DNA from: Pseudomonas sp. ML96
GTDB lineage: Bacteria > Pseudomonadota > Gammaproteobacteria > Pseudomonadales > Pseudomonadaceae
Direction of reading: 5' to 3'
DNA: 64,000 nucleotides
Assembly (NCBI RefSeq): GCF_000761545.1
Contig: NZ_JPMY01000006.1
Location: forward strand, 243,435 to 307,434
A program made the translations under genes and the position numbers. Under the pieces are notes generated by a model, which saw only the letters and a list, made by a program, of their open reading frames with translations, did no database searches and was not told where the DNA came from. Shown here one piece after another: positions 8,500 through 19,104 of this stretch (within the stretch, counting starts at the first letter, position 1; every line of letters begins with the position of its first letter).

Positions 8500-8733
8500 A
8501 TGCTGAAAATCGCCAAAGTTGTGCTGCTGGTGTTCTGGCTGCTGGCGCTGGTCAACCTGCTGCAGCCCTTCGCCGGTCCCTGGCTGAGCTGGGCGGCGCT
8601 GCTGATCCTGGTCGTTCATGTGCTGGAGATCGCCGTGCTGCACGGCCGCCTGCAACGTCAGGCCGAGCCCGCAAAAGATCGTCTGCTGGTGCTGTTGTTC
8701 GGTGTGTTGCACGTGCGCGATCTGAGTGCCTGA
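8500..8733 (+). CDS. Small inner-membrane protein, DUF1145 family
   Basis: 77 residues with two predicted membrane helices (KVVLLVFWLLALVNLLQPF and LSWAALLILVVHVLEIAVLH) and a short basic tail. The pattern matches DUF1145 (E. coli YhhL-like) proteins, whose role is unknown. ATG 8500 has AAGGAG 8 bases upstream and follows the sulfatase by 11 bases, so it is the last tightly linked gene of that operon. Whether it serves sulfate-ester use or is only a passenger cannot be told. Confidence 0.75.
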   Translation: MLKIAKVVLLVFWLLALVNLLQPFAGPWLSWAALLILVVHVLEIAVLHGRLQRQAEPAKDRLLVLLFGVLHVRDLSA

Positions 8734-8817
8734 GCGAATCAGCTTGAACCGCGCTGCGCTTGTTCGGGTCTGTTCTGGTACGGCGCTTTCGCCAGCATGG
8801 ACCCCAAGGAGTAGCCC

Positions 8818-8976
8818 ATGGACCTTATCCGCATCCTCATCGCCATCCTGCTGCCACCACTGGGCGTGTTCCTCCAGGTCGGCTTCGGTGGCGCCTTTTG
8901 GCTGAACATCCTGCTCACCCTGCTCGGCTACATCCCGGGCATCGTGCACGCGGTGTACATCATCGCCAAGCGCTGA
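8818..8976 (+). CDS. YqaE/Pmp3-family small hydrophobic membrane protein
   Basis: A 52-residue protein: start MDLIRILIAILLPPLGVFLQ, a central VGFGGAFWLNILLTLLGYIPG and end VYIIAKR. This is the complete signature of the Pmp3/YqaE (UPF0057) family, two-helix proteins linked to membrane stress in bacteria, plants and yeast. AAGGAG stands 6 bases before the ATG. It is 84 bases after the DUF1145 gene and followed by a strong terminator, so it may be the last gene of the operon or have its own promoter. Confidence 0.88.
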   Translation: MDLIRILIAILLPPLGVFLQVGFGGAFWLNILLTLLGYIPGIVHAVYIIAKR

Positions 8977-8990
8977 AGGGCAGAAACGAA

Positions 8991-9014
8991 AAAGCCGCGC
9001 GATTGCGCGGCTTT
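8991..9014. terminator. Bidirectional intrinsic terminator between yqaE-like gene and tRNA
   Basis: AAAGCCGCGC pairs with GCGCGGCTTT around a 4-base loop, with T-runs on both strands. It can end the rightward YqaE transcript and the leftward rmcA/tRNA transcript. Confidence 0.85.
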
Positions 9015-9028
9015 TTCTTTGCATTGCT

Positions 9029-9105
9029 TGGTGGGCCCACACGGACTCGAACCGTGGACCAAAGGATTATGAGTCCTCTGCTCTAACCGACTGAGCTATA
9101 GGCCC
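9029..9105 (-). tRNA. tRNA with CAU anticodon, probably tRNA-Ile2 (lysidine type), possibly elongator tRNA-Met
   Basis: A complete cloverleaf of 77 bases including encoded CCA. The acceptor starts GGGCCTA, the anticodon loop is CTCATAA, and the T-loop is TTCGAGT. An initiator tRNA is excluded by the paired first position. C4-G69 and C5-G68 pairs and the TGGTC variable loop resemble E. coli ileX more than elongator Met, so I favour a tRNA whose CAU is modified to lysidine-AU to read AUA. It lies 17 bases downstream of rmcA on the same strand and may be transcribed with it. Confidence 0.93.
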
Positions 9106-9122
9106 TCAGAAGGAGCGGCGGA

Positions 9123-12100
9123 TTATACCGGCGCCTTTTCCGTGCTGCCAATTGGTAGCGGGCCGAGAAAATTGGCGGCGAAGGCCTCGGCGCTCAGTGG
9201 GCGACTGACCACGTAACCCTGGATCTGCGCGCAGCCTTCGCTGGTCAGGAATATCTCCTGGGCCTTGGTTTCCACGCCTTCGGCGATCACGGTCATTTGC
9301 AGGCTGCGGCCGAGGGCGATGATGGCGCGGGTGATCGCGGCGTCATCCTGGTCGTTGGGCAGGCCGCGGATGAACGACTTGTCGATCTTGAGGATGTCCA
9401 GCGGCAGGCGCTTGAGGTAGCTGAGCGAGGAGTAGCCGGTGCCGAAGTCGTCGATGGCCAGCTGCAGGCCGAGGTCCTTGAGCTCCTGCAGGATCAGCAG
9501 GGCCTCCTCGGCCTGGGTCATGATGAAGCTCTCGGTGATCTCCAGTTGCAGCATGTCGGCGCTCAGGCTGAAGTCGGCGAGGGTGCCGGCGATGCGCTCG
9601 GTCAGTTGTGGCTGGCGCAGCTGGCTGCCGGACAGGTTGACCGACAGCGGGCCGAACGGCGCGTGACTGCTCTGCCATTCACGCATCTGCCGACAGGCTT
9701 CCTGCAGCACCCAATCACCGAGCTGCAGGATCATGCCGTTATCTTCGGCCAGGGGAATGAAGCGGTCGGGCGGGATCTCACCGAAGATCGGGTGGTGCCA
9801 GCGAATCAACGCCTCGGCGCCGATCAGCTGGCCGCTGTGCAGGCACAGCTTGGGCTGGTAGTGCAGGCTCAGCTCATCGCGTTCGAGGGCGCGGCGCAGT
9901 TCCAGTTCCAGGGTCATGCGCTCGTTGGCCTGGAAGGTCAGGTTGCGCGTGTACATCTCGACGCGGTTGCGGCCCTTGGCCTTGGAGCTATACATGGCCG
10001 CGTCGGCATTCTTCACCAGGGTGGCGACGTCGTTGCCGTCCTCGGGGAACAGGCTGATGCCGATGCTGGCGGTGATGTAGAACTCGTGGCCATCGGCCTG
10101 GAACGGCGCGCTGAAACAGCTCAGCAGCTTGGTCGCGATGCGCTCGGCATCGCGTGGCTGGTGCAGGCCCGGCAGCAGCACGATGAACTCGTCGCCGCCC
10201 AGGCGGGCCACCGTGTCGATGTCGCGCAGCTGCTCGCGCAGGCGCAGGGCGATGCCCTTGAGCAAGTGATCGCCGACCGGGTGGCCGAGGCTGTCGTTGA
10301 TGTGCTTGAAGCGGTCCAGATCGAGGAACAGTACGGCGCCATGCCGATGCTCGGCGCGAGCGTCGTTCAGCGCGGTGTCCAGGCGGCTCTCGAACAGCAT
10401 GCGGTTGGGCAGGCCGGTGAGCGGGTCGTGGTGGGCCTGGTAGTCGAGCCGAGCCTGGGCGTGCTTGAGCGAGCTGATGTCGGCGAACACGCCAACGAAG
10501 TGGGTGATCTGCCCGTCCTGATTGCGCACCGAGCTGATGGTCAGCCATTCCGGGAAGGGCTCGCCGTTCTTGCGCTTGTTCCAGATCTCGCCCTGCCAGT
10601 GGCCTTCGGCGGCCAGCTGGTGCCACATGGCGGCGTAGAAGGCGCTGTCGTGGCGGCCCGAGGCGAGTAGACGCGGGCTCTGGCCCAGGGCTTCGGCCTC
10701 GCTGTAGCCGGTGATGGCGCTGAAGGCGCGGTTGACCGCGGTGATGCGCTGGTCGAGGTCGGTGATCATCACACCTTCGGCGGTGCTCTCGAAGACGGTG
10801 GCGGCCTGGTGTAGGCGTGCCTGCATCTGTTCGCGCTCGGTGATGTCGCGGGCGATGATCAGCATGCACGGCTCGCCTTCGATCATCAGCGGCTGCACCG
10901 CGAGTTCGCTGAGGCGCAGCTGGCCGGTTGCGGTGTTGATCCAGGCGCGGAAGTCGTGCACTGCGCCCTGGCTGCGGACTTGTGCAACCATCGCGTCGCG
11001 CACCTGGGGTTGGGCCCAGAGGCCGAGGGCCAGGGTGGTGCGGCCGATCACCCGCTGGTTGTCGTGGCCGGTGATGCGGAAGAAGCCGTCGTTGGCCTCG
11101 AGGATCGTACCGTCGGCCTGGCGTGTGATTAGCAGGCCGTCCGGCGAGGCGTGGAAGGCCTTGGCGAACTTCTCCTCGGATAGCTGCAGGCGTTGCTGGG
11201 TGCGCTGCAGCTCGGTGATGTCGCGCACGGCCACCACCAGCGCGGGCTGGCCATCCATGTCGATGTGCTGGGCGGAGATCAGGCCGCTGAACTGCTCGCC
11301 ATTGCGCCGGCGGAAGGGCATCTCGATGTTGTTGAGCACTTGCTGTTGCAGGCGGTCGAGCAGCATCGGTCCGACGCTCGGCAGACCCCAGATGTCCAGT
11401 TCGCTGGCGGTCTTGCCGACGGCCTCCTGGGCGCTGATGCCGAGCTGTTGCTCGAAGGTGCGGTTGACGGTGAGTAGCACGCCGTCGACCCGGCGGGCGA
11501 TGACCAGAATGTCCGGGCAGTGGTGGAAGACCAGAGCGAACTTTTCCTCCGAGAGGCGCTGCGCCTCTTCGCTGTGCTTGGCCTCGCTGATGTCGATCAT
11601 CAGGCCGCGCAGCACGGTGCCTTCGGCGCCGGAGATCAGCGTGACGATGTCGCGTATCCACACGGTGCGACCGTCGGCGGCGAGCATGCGGTAGTCCAGG
11701 CTGTGATCGAGGCCGGCGCTGCTCTGCTCGCGGCAGTAGTTCTCGGCCCAGTGCGCGTCGTCCGGGTGCAGGGTGCGCTGCCAGAAGCCCGGCTCCAGCC
11801 AGGCGGCCTGGGGATAACCGAGCAGCTTCTCGGCATGCGGGGAGACATAGGTGAAGCGGTAGTCGGCCAGGCTCATCTGCCAGGCGATGGCGTTGAGGCT
11901 CTCGACCAGGCCGCGGTAATGCTGCTCGCTGTTGCGCAGCTGCTCCTCCAGGGCATGGCGGCCTTGAATCTCCTGGCGCAGGCGCCGGTTGATGCGCAGC
12001 ACGGCGGCCAGAATCAGCAGGGCCAGGAGCAGGGCAGGCATGCCATATAGCAGCAGCGTCAGCTGCCAGCTGTCGCGTTCGTCCAGTACGCCGCCGACCC

Positions 12101-12857
12101 AGGGCTCCTGCAGGGCGGCGACTTCGTCGGCGCTGAGCTCGGCGAACAGGCGGTCGAGAATGCCGATCAGCACCTGGTGGTCATGCGGCGCGGCCATCGC
12201 CAGCTGGTAGCGGTAGGGCGTTTCGCCGTTCACCTGCAGGCCTTCGAGCTTGAGCCGGCGCATGCCCCAGACGCTGGAGGCGAGGTCGCCGATCATCGCA
12301 TCGGCCTGGCCGGTGGCTAGGGCCTGCAGGGCGGCGTTCACGCTGGGCAGCGGCAGCAGGTTGAGGTCGGGGTGCTGGTTGCGCAGCAGTTCGTGTGGTG
12401 CGTAATCCCGCACCACTGCGACCTTCAGTCCGTAGAGCTGCCCCAGCTTGCTGGGTTGCGGGCCGTTGCGGTGGGTGAGGATAACGATGGGGAAGTCGAG
12501 GTAGGGGCGGGTGAAGGCCAGGTCCTGCTGCCGTTCCGGCGTGGACATGATGCCGGGCAGCAGGTCGAGCTGGCCGCTCTTGGCGCTGGCCATGACTTCG
12601 CTCCAGCTGCTCGGCTCGACCGGCACGATATCGACGTTGAGCCTTTTCTCGACCAGCTCCACATAGGCGGCGCTGAGGCCGCTGTAGCGGCCCTGGTCGT
12701 CACGGAATTCGAAGGGCGGCCAGGAGGCATCTATACCCAGGCGCAGCTGTGGGTGTTCTGCCAGCCAGGCCTGTTCCTCCTGGCTGAGCTCGAGAGCTGC
12801 AGCCGGGAGCGCCCAGCACGCCAGACACGACAGGAGAATGGCTAGCAGACGCGACAT
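9123..12857 (-). CDS. rmcA: Membrane c-di-GMP enzyme with periplasmic sensor, four PAS domains, GGDEF and EAL (RmcA)
   Basis: A 1244-residue protein. Order: signal peptide (1-22), SBP_bac_3 venus-flytrap domain (about 25-255), membrane helix (about 270-292), four PAS domains (about 310-860), GGDEF with intact GGDEF motif near residue 888, and EAL with intact EALIRW near 1013 and DDFGTGYSS loop. Size, layout and place between a CAU tRNA and rpoD match P. aeruginosa RmcA (PA0575), which degrades c-di-GMP in response to redox state. ATG 12857 is chosen because it opens the signal peptide; the upstream extension lacks coding character. Both catalytic motifs are intact here, so synthesis and breakdown are each possible by sequence alone. 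Confidence 0.9.
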   Translation of the reverse strand: MSRLLAILLSCLACWALPAAALELSQEEQAWLAEHPQLRLGIDASWPPFEFRDDQGRYSGLSAAYVELVEKRLNVDIVPVEPSSWSEVMASAKSGQLDLLPGIMSTPERQQDLAFTRPYLDFPIVILTHRNGPQPSKLGQLYGLKVAVVRDYAPHELLRNQHPDLNLLPLPSVNAALQALATGQADAMIGDLASSVWGMRRLKLEGLQVNGETPYRYQLAMAAPHDHQVLIGILDRLFAELSADEVAALQEPWVGGVLDERDSWQLTLLLYGMPALLLALLILAAVLRINRRLRQEIQGRHALEEQLRNSEQHYRGLVESLNAIAWQMSLADYRFTYVSPHAEKLLGYPQAAWLEPGFWQRTLHPDDAHWAENYCREQSSAGLDHSLDYRMLAADGRTVWIRDIVTLISGAEGTVLRGLMIDISEAKHSEEAQRLSEEKFALVFHHCPDILVIARRVDGVLLTVNRTFEQQLGISAQEAVGKTASELDIWGLPSVGPMLLDRLQQQVLNNIEMPFRRRNGEQFSGLISAQHIDMDGQPALVVAVRDITELQRTQQRLQLSEEKFAKAFHASPDGLLITRQADGTILEANDGFFRITGHDNQRVIGRTTLALGLWAQPQVRDAMVAQVRSQGAVHDFRAWINTATGQLRLSELAVQPLMIEGEPCMLIIARDITEREQMQARLHQAATVFESTAEGVMITDLDQRITAVNRAFSAITGYSEAEALGQSPRLLASGRHDSAFYAAMWHQLAAEGHWQGEIWNKRKNGEPFPEWLTISSVRNQDGQITHFVGVFADISSLKHAQARLDYQAHHDPLTGLPNRMLFESRLDTALNDARAEHRHGAVLFLDLDRFKHINDSLGHPVGDHLLKGIALRLREQLRDIDTVARLGGDEFIVLLPGLHQPRDAERIATKLLSCFSAPFQADGHEFYITASIGISLFPEDGNDVATLVKNADAAMYSSKAKGRNRVEMYTRNLTFQANERMTLELELRRALERDELSLHYQPKLCLHSGQLIGAEALIRWHHPIFGEIPPDRFIPLAEDNGMILQLGDWVLQEACRQMREWQSSHAPFGPLSVNLSGSQLRQPQLTERIAGTLADFSLSADMLQLEITESFIMTQAEEALLILQELKDLGLQLAIDDFGTGYSSLSYLKRLPLDILKIDKSFIRGLPNDQDDAAITRAIIALGRSLQMTVIAEGVETKAQEIFLTSEGCAQIQGYVVSRPLSAEAFAANFLGPLPIGSTEKAPV

Positions 12858-12912
12858 GCGGCGGTTCCGGAAAGCGTTGGAGACTCTTGCAGTGTAGCCG
12901 GACAGAAAACAA

Positions 12913-12936
12913 AAACCCCGGCGTTGGCCGGGGTTT
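12913..12936 (-). terminator. Intrinsic terminator of the rpsU-dnaG-rpoD operon
   Basis: AAACCCCGGC and GCCGGGGTTT form a 10-bp stem with a 4-base loop, followed on the minus strand by a T-rich run. It lies 7 bases after the rpoD stop. Confidence 0.88.
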
Positions 12937-12942
12937 CTGTGA

Positions 12943-14787
<1,845 letters not shown>

Positions 14788-14834
14788 AGCACCCTATCCA
14801 CTGAAGGTCTTGGCGGGCTGAAAATAAGCCGAGG

Positions 14835-14840
14835 ATTATA
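14835..14840 (-). promoter_or_regulatory. Candidate rpoD promoter -10 box
   Basis: On the minus strand the 67-base dnaG-rpoD gap holds a perfect TATAAT about 48 bases upstream of the rpoD start. No good -35 is seen at the right spacing. An operon-internal promoter for rpoD is known in other gammaproteobacteria. Confidence 0.45.
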
Positions 14841-14854
14841 CCTGATTTGACGGG

Positions 14855-16855
14855 TCAGGCGCCAGTTGGGGTCTTGCTGTCGGGCGATGATGTGTGGCTG
14901 AACTGCTCTCGCAGCAGGGCCTTCTCCTCATCGCTCAGTTCGCTGGGGCTCTTGTGCATGACGCTCCGCAGTAGCTGATCGCGTCGTTTCTTCAGCTGGC
15001 CATTGGCAAGTGTAGTAATGGTGTCGAAGAACTGCTTTTCAAGATTGTCGCCCTCGATCAGCCATTCCTTTTCTGCCAAAGCGCGCAGTAGACGGCCCTG
15101 CTCGGTGCCGTGCCAGCGGGCGATCAGCTGCAGCGAGCGCAATTTCGGGCTCTTCTGCACGGCGCCGACCAGTGCTACCAGCAGCTGGGCATAGGTGTCG
15201 CCTTCGTCGGCGAAGTGGCTGACATCTTCGACTTTCTGCGCTAGCTGCGGGTGATGCAGCAGGGTGCGCAGGGCGGTCAGGGTGGGTGATTCGACATGCA
15301 CCGGCTTGCGTGGTGGCGCGTTATCGCGCGAGCCCTTCTTCCAGTCGCCACCTTTTTTCCACTCGCCATCCTTCTTCCAGGCCTTGCCTTCGCCCTTCTG
15401 CCAGGGCTTTTTCTGTTCGTAGGCTTCGGCTGGCGGCTCGATATGGTCGGCATAGTCGGCGATGTCGCCGTAATCTGGCTGGACGTCGTAGTAATGGCCG
15501 TAGTCCGCCGCCGGCTCGTGGCTGGCGGGTGTGCTGGGGGTAGCTGGCGCGCTCTGCGCGACCTGCATCAGCATCTCGCCGGAGAGACCGGTGATCTCGG
15601 ACAGGCGCTGGCGCATCAGCGCGCGCAGGTGATTGCCGGGGATCTTCTCGATCAGTGGGGCGGCCAGGGTCACCAGGTGCGCCTTGCCTTCCAGTGAGCG
15701 CGGGTCGGCTTCTTCCGAGAGCTGCTGGAAGAAATAGTCGGCCAGCGGCTGGGCGTGTTGATTGATGCGGGCGCGGAAGGCGTCGGTGCCTTCGCTGCGT
15801 ACCAGGGTGTCCGGGTCCTCGCCCTCGGGCAGGAACAGGAAGCGCGCGCGCTTGCCGTCCTGCAGGTTGGGCAGAGTGGATTCCAGGGCACGCCAGGCGG
15901 CCTTGCGCCCGGCGGCGTCGCCGTCGAAACAGAACAGCACGCTTGGCACCAGGCGGAACAGGCGCTTGAGGTGCTCCTCGCTGGTCGCCGTGCCGAGGGT
16001 CGCCACCGCGTTGCGCAGACCTTGCTGGGCCAGGGCGATGACGTCCATGTAGCCCTCGACCACCATGATCTCGTCGAGGTCGCGGTTGTTCTTGCGCGCC
16101 TCGTACAGGCCGTAGAGCTCCTGGCCCTTGTGGAATACCGGGGTCTCGGGGGAGTTCAGGTACTTGGGCTTGTCGTCGCCCAGCACGCGGCCGCCGAAGG
16201 CGATGATGCGCCCGCGGCTGTCGCGGATGGGGAACATCACGCGGTCGCGGAAGCGGTCGTAGATGCGGCCGTTCTCGGCGTTCTCGATCAGCAGGCCGGC
16301 ATCGATCATGGCCTTCTGCTGCAGTTTGTCGCCGGCCAGGTGTTTGTGCAGGTTGTCCCAGCCCGGCGGGGCGAAGCCGAGGCCGAAGTCGCGGGCGATC
16401 TCGCCGGTCAGGCCACGGCCCTTGAGATAGTCGACCGCCGACTTGCGCGTTGGGTGGCTCTTCAGGGCCTGGCGATAGTAGTCGGCGGCAGCGGTCAGCA
16501 GCGGGTAGAGCGGAGAGTCGGTGGGCTGGCGTGGGGTGCGGCCACGGCCGCTTTCCTCGCGCGGGATGTCCATGCCGGCGCGCTTGGCCAGATCCTCGAC
16601 GGCCTGGGGGAAATCCAGGCTGTCGTGATCCATGATGAAGCCGAGGGCGTTGCCGCCGGCGCCGCAGCCGAAGCAGTAGTAGAACTGCTTGTCCGGGCTG
16701 ACGCTGAAGGAGGGGGTCTTCTCCTTGTGGAACGGGCAGCACGCCGAGTAGTTCTTGCCGGCCTTCTTCAGCTGGATGCGCGAGCTCACCACCTCGACTA
16801 TGTCGGTGCGGTTGAGCAGGTCGTCGATGAAGGACTGCGGAATCAGACCGGCCAT
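14855..16855 (-). CDS. dnaG: DNA primase
   Basis: Makes RNA primers at the replication fork. 666 residues: CHC2 zinc domain (C40, H43, C61, C64), RNA polymerase core with the TOPRIM motifs VVEGYMDVIAL and FCFDGDAAG, and a C-terminal DnaB-helicase-binding domain. Between core and C-terminal domain is a low-complexity linker rich in Lys, Trp and Gly with several WKK-type repeats. The gene sits 140 bases after rpsU and 67 before rpoD, the classical macromolecular-synthesis operon; a hairpin terminator in the rpsU-dnaG gap would keep primase expression below that of S21. Confidence 0.97.
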   Translation of the reverse strand: MAGLIPQSFIDDLLNRTDIVEVVSSRIQLKKAGKNYSACCPFHKEKTPSFSVSPDKQFYYCFGCGAGGNALGFIMDHDSLDFPQAVEDLAKRAGMDIPREESGRGRTPRQPTDSPLYPLLTAAADYYRQALKSHPTRKSAVDYLKGRGLTGEIARDFGLGFAPPGWDNLHKHLAGDKLQQKAMIDAGLLIENAENGRIYDRFRDRVMFPIRDSRGRIIAFGGRVLGDDKPKYLNSPETPVFHKGQELYGLYEARKNNRDLDEIMVVEGYMDVIALAQQGLRNAVATLGTATSEEHLKRLFRLVPSVLFCFDGDAAGRKAAWRALESTLPNLQDGKRARFLFLPEGEDPDTLVRSEGTDAFRARINQHAQPLADYFFQQLSEEADPRSLEGKAHLVTLAAPLIEKIPGNHLRALMRQRLSEITGLSGEMLMQVAQSAPATPSTPASHEPAADYGHYYDVQPDYGDIADYADHIEPPAEAYEQKKPWQKGEGKAWKKDGEWKKGGDWKKGSRDNAPPRKPVHVESPTLTALRTLLHHPQLAQKVEDVSHFADEGDTYAQLLVALVGAVQKSPKLRSLQLIARWHGTEQGRLLRALAEKEWLIEGDNLEKQFFDTITTLANGQLKKRRDQLLRSVMHKSPSELSDEEKALLREQFSHTSSPDSKTPTGA

Positions 16856-16941
16856 GGCTCGTCAGCGTGAAGGTGGGAAGGCGGCAGCATAAACGAAAAA
16901 ACTCCGGCCATCGCCAGCGGGCGACGCGGAGTCAGAAATGC

Positions 16942-16961
16942 AAAACCCGGCCGAAGCCGGG
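16942..16961 (-). terminator. Attenuating terminator between rpsU and dnaG
   Basis: On the minus strand a CCCGGC stem with a TTCG tetraloop is followed by TTTTG. It sits 35 bases after the rpsU stop, the place where E. coli has its partial terminator in the same operon. Partial read-through into dnaG is therefore likely. Confidence 0.75.
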
Positions 16962-16995
16962 CTATGCGAAAGCCTTTAGCGGCGCGACTGATAAC

Positions 16996-17211
16996 TCAGT
17001 ACAGGCGCTCGCGGCGACGCTGCTCGCGCTGCACTTTCTTGGCGTGACGCTTAACAGCGGCAGCAGCCTTGCGCTTACGCTCGGTGGTCGGCTTCTCGTA
17101 GAACTCGCGCGAACGAACTTCGGCCAGAATGCCGGCTTTCTCGCAGGAGCGCTTGAAACGACGCAGAGCTACGTCGAAGGGTTCGTTCTCTTTAACTTTG
17201 ACGGCTGGCAT
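16996..17211 (-). CDS. rpsU: 30S ribosomal protein S21
   Basis: 71 residues, very basic, with the S21 signature [22 protein letters not shown] and a Lys/Arg-rich tail ([14 protein letters not shown]). It joins the small subunit and aids mRNA initiation. First gene of the leftward rpsU-dnaG-rpoD operon; tsaD diverges from it, as in many gammaproteobacteria. Confidence 0.98.
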   Translation of the reverse strand: MPAVKVKENEPFDVALRRFKRSCEKAGILAEVRSREFYEKPTTERKRKAAAAVKRHAKKVQREQRRRERLY

Positions 17212-17295
17212 CCAGGTCGTACCTTCACTGTTTTACCGAATGGACGACGCGATCCGGCAAGGGCACGGGAGTACGTCGGTTTTCAAGGGCTGCGG

Positions 17296-17325
17296 ATATT
17301 AACGCCTCGCGCCTCGGAATGCAAA
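17296..17325 (-). promoter_or_regulatory. Candidate rpsU operon promoter
   Basis: On the minus strand TTTGCA (17320-17325) and TAATAT (17296-17301) are separated by 18 bases. This would give an rpsU leader of roughly 80 bases. Both boxes are imperfect. Confidence 0.4.
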
Positions 17326-17414
17326 GCCTCTGATCGAAAAGCGCTGGCTGGGCCAGAGGGCGGCGATTATCATGCGCGCCTCCTTATATAGCCAATGTTG
17401 AAGGTCCTAACCCC

Positions 17415-18440
17415 ATGCTAGTGCTGGGCCTGGAAACCTCCTGCGACGAGACCGGCGTCGCGCTTTACGACAGCGAACGCGGCCTGCTGGCCGATGCGCT
17501 GTTCAGCCAGATCGACCTGCACCGCGTCTACGGCGGCGTAGTGCCGGAGCTCGCCTCGCGTGATCACGTCAAGCGCATGCTGCCGTTGATCCGCCAGGTG
17601 CTGGACGAAGCCGGCGCCACCCGCGAGCAGATCGAGGCGATCGCCTATACCTCCGGCCCCGGCCTGGTCGGCGCGCTGCTGGTCGGCGCCGCCTGCGCCC
17701 AGGCCCTGGCGTTCGCCTGGGGCATCCCGGCGGTCGGCGTGCACCATATGGAAGGCCACCTGCTGGCGCCCATGCTGGAAGAAACGCCGCCGGCCTTCCC
17801 GTTCGTCGCCTTGTTGGTCTCCGGTGGCCATACCCAGCTGGTACGGGTCGATGGCATCGGTCGCTATCAGTTGCTCGGCGAGTCGGTGGACGACGCTGCC
17901 GGCGAGGCCTTCGACAAGACCGCCAAGCTGATGGGTCTGCGTTATCCGGGCGGGCCGGAGATCGCTCGCCTGGCCGAGCAGGGCACGCCGGGGCGCTTCA
18001 CCTTCCCGCGGCCGATGACCGACCGACCGGGTCTGGACTTCAGCTTCAGCGGCCTGAAGACCTTCACCCTAAACACCTGGCAGCAATGCCGCGACGCCGA
18101 TGATGCCAGCGAGCAGACTCGCGCCGACATCGCCCGTGCCTTCCAGGAGGCGGTGGTCGACACCCTGACCATCAAGTGCAAGCGCGCGCTCAAGCAGACC
18201 GGCCTCAACAGTCTGGTGATCGCCGGCGGCGTGAGCGCCAACTCGGCTCTGCGTCAGTCGCTGGAGAGCATGCTGGCGGGGCTCAAGGGCAAGGTGTTCT
18301 ACGCCCGCCCGCGTTTCTGCACCGACAACGGCGCGATGATCGCCTACGCCGGCTGCCAGCGCCTGCTGGCCGGCCAGCACGAAGGGCCGGAGATCAAGGT
18401 GCAGGCGCGCTGGCCCATGGAGCAGCTGCCGGCGATATGA
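17415..18440 (+). CDS. tsaD: tRNA N6-threonylcarbamoyladenosine transferase TsaD
   Basis: Transfers threonylcarbamoyl to A37 of ANN-reading tRNAs with TsaB/TsaE. 341 residues; start [18 protein letters not shown], metal-binding HHMEGH motif in [13 protein letters not shown], then [10 protein letters not shown] and the late [12 protein letters not shown]. The gene diverges from rpsU. ATG 17415 is the only start that keeps the conserved N-terminus. Confidence 0.98.
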   Translation: MLVLGLETSCDETGVALYDSERGLLADALFSQIDLHRVYGGVVPELASRDHVKRMLPLIRQVLDEAGATREQIEAIAYTSGPGLVGALLVGAACAQALAFAWGIPAVGVHHMEGHLLAPMLEETPPAFPFVALLVSGGHTQLVRVDGIGRYQLLGESVDDAAGEAFDKTAKLMGLRYPGGPEIARLAEQGTPGRFTFPRPMTDRPGLDFSFSGLKTFTLNTWQQCRDADDASEQTRADIARAFQEAVVDTLTIKCKRALKQTGLNSLVIAGGVSANSALRQSLESMLAGLKGKVFYARPRFCTDNGAMIAYAGCQRLLAGQHEGPEIKVQARWPMEQLPAI

Positions 18441-18459
18441 GCCAGGCTCAGCTCAGCGA

Positions 18460-19038
18460 TTAGAAATGTCGTTCGCGTCCGGCCAGCAGGTCGCGTAGAT
18501 TGCCGCGATGGCGCCAGACGATCAGCCCGGTCAGCACGCACATGGGCAGTAGTGCCGCCGGCTGCTGCCAGGCCAGCAATGGCAGGGTCAATGGTGTGGC
18601 GATCAGCGAGGCCAGCGAGCTGGTCCGCGTGAGAAAGAAGGTCAGCGCCCAGGCGGCGAGGGCCAACAGGGCGGCTGGCGGATAGAGACCGAGCAGCATG
18701 CCGGCGGCAGTGGCCACGCCCTTGCCACCGCGGAAGCGGAAGTAGATGGGGTAAAGGTGGCCGATCACCGCGGCCAGACCGATCCAGGCCTGCTCTTGAA
18801 TCGAGAGGCCGAGCAGATAGGCGACCATGACCGGCAGCAGGCCCTTGGCCAGATCGCCGAGCAGGGTCAGTACGGCGAGCCTCTTGCCTGCTACCCGCAG
18901 CATGTTGGTGGCGCCCGGATTACCCGAGCCGCTGGCGCGAGGGTCAGGGCCGCCAGCCAGACGGCTGAGCAGGATGGCGAAGGACAGCGAGCCGAGCAGA
19001 TAGGCGAGCAGTACCAGCAGCCAGAACATGGTATCCAT
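18460..19038 (-). CDS. plsY: Glycerol-3-phosphate acyltransferase PlsY
   Basis: Uses acyl-phosphate to acylate glycerol-3-phosphate, the first step of phospholipid synthesis, in the inner membrane. 192 residues, about five membrane helices, with the three PlsY loop motifs SGNPGATN (with GSGN before it), the glycine-rich [12 protein letters not shown] and the WxxTFF-like segment WALTFFLTR. It converges with tsaD (19-base gap) and diverges from folB, as in PAO1. Confidence 0.96.
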   Translation of the reverse strand: MDTMFWLLVLLAYLLGSLSFAILLSRLAGGPDPRASGSGNPGATNMLRVAGKRLAVLTLLGDLAKGLLPVMVAYLLGLSIQEQAWIGLAAVIGHLYPIYFRFRGGKGVATAAGMLLGLYPPAALLALAAWALTFFLTRTSSLASLIATPLTLPLLAWQQPAALLPMCVLTGLIVWRHRGNLRDLLAGRERHF

Positions 19039-19104
19039 TCCGGGGCGAGAGAGTCCCGATTCTAGCGGCGGGACCAGGGTCTTGTCGTGCAGCGGAGACG
19101 AGGT

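Noticed and set aside
9029..9105. Initiator tRNA-fMet
   Set aside because: The first acceptor pair is a normal G-C pair and the anticodon stem lacks the three G-C pairs of initiator tRNA. It is an Ile2 or elongator Met tRNA.
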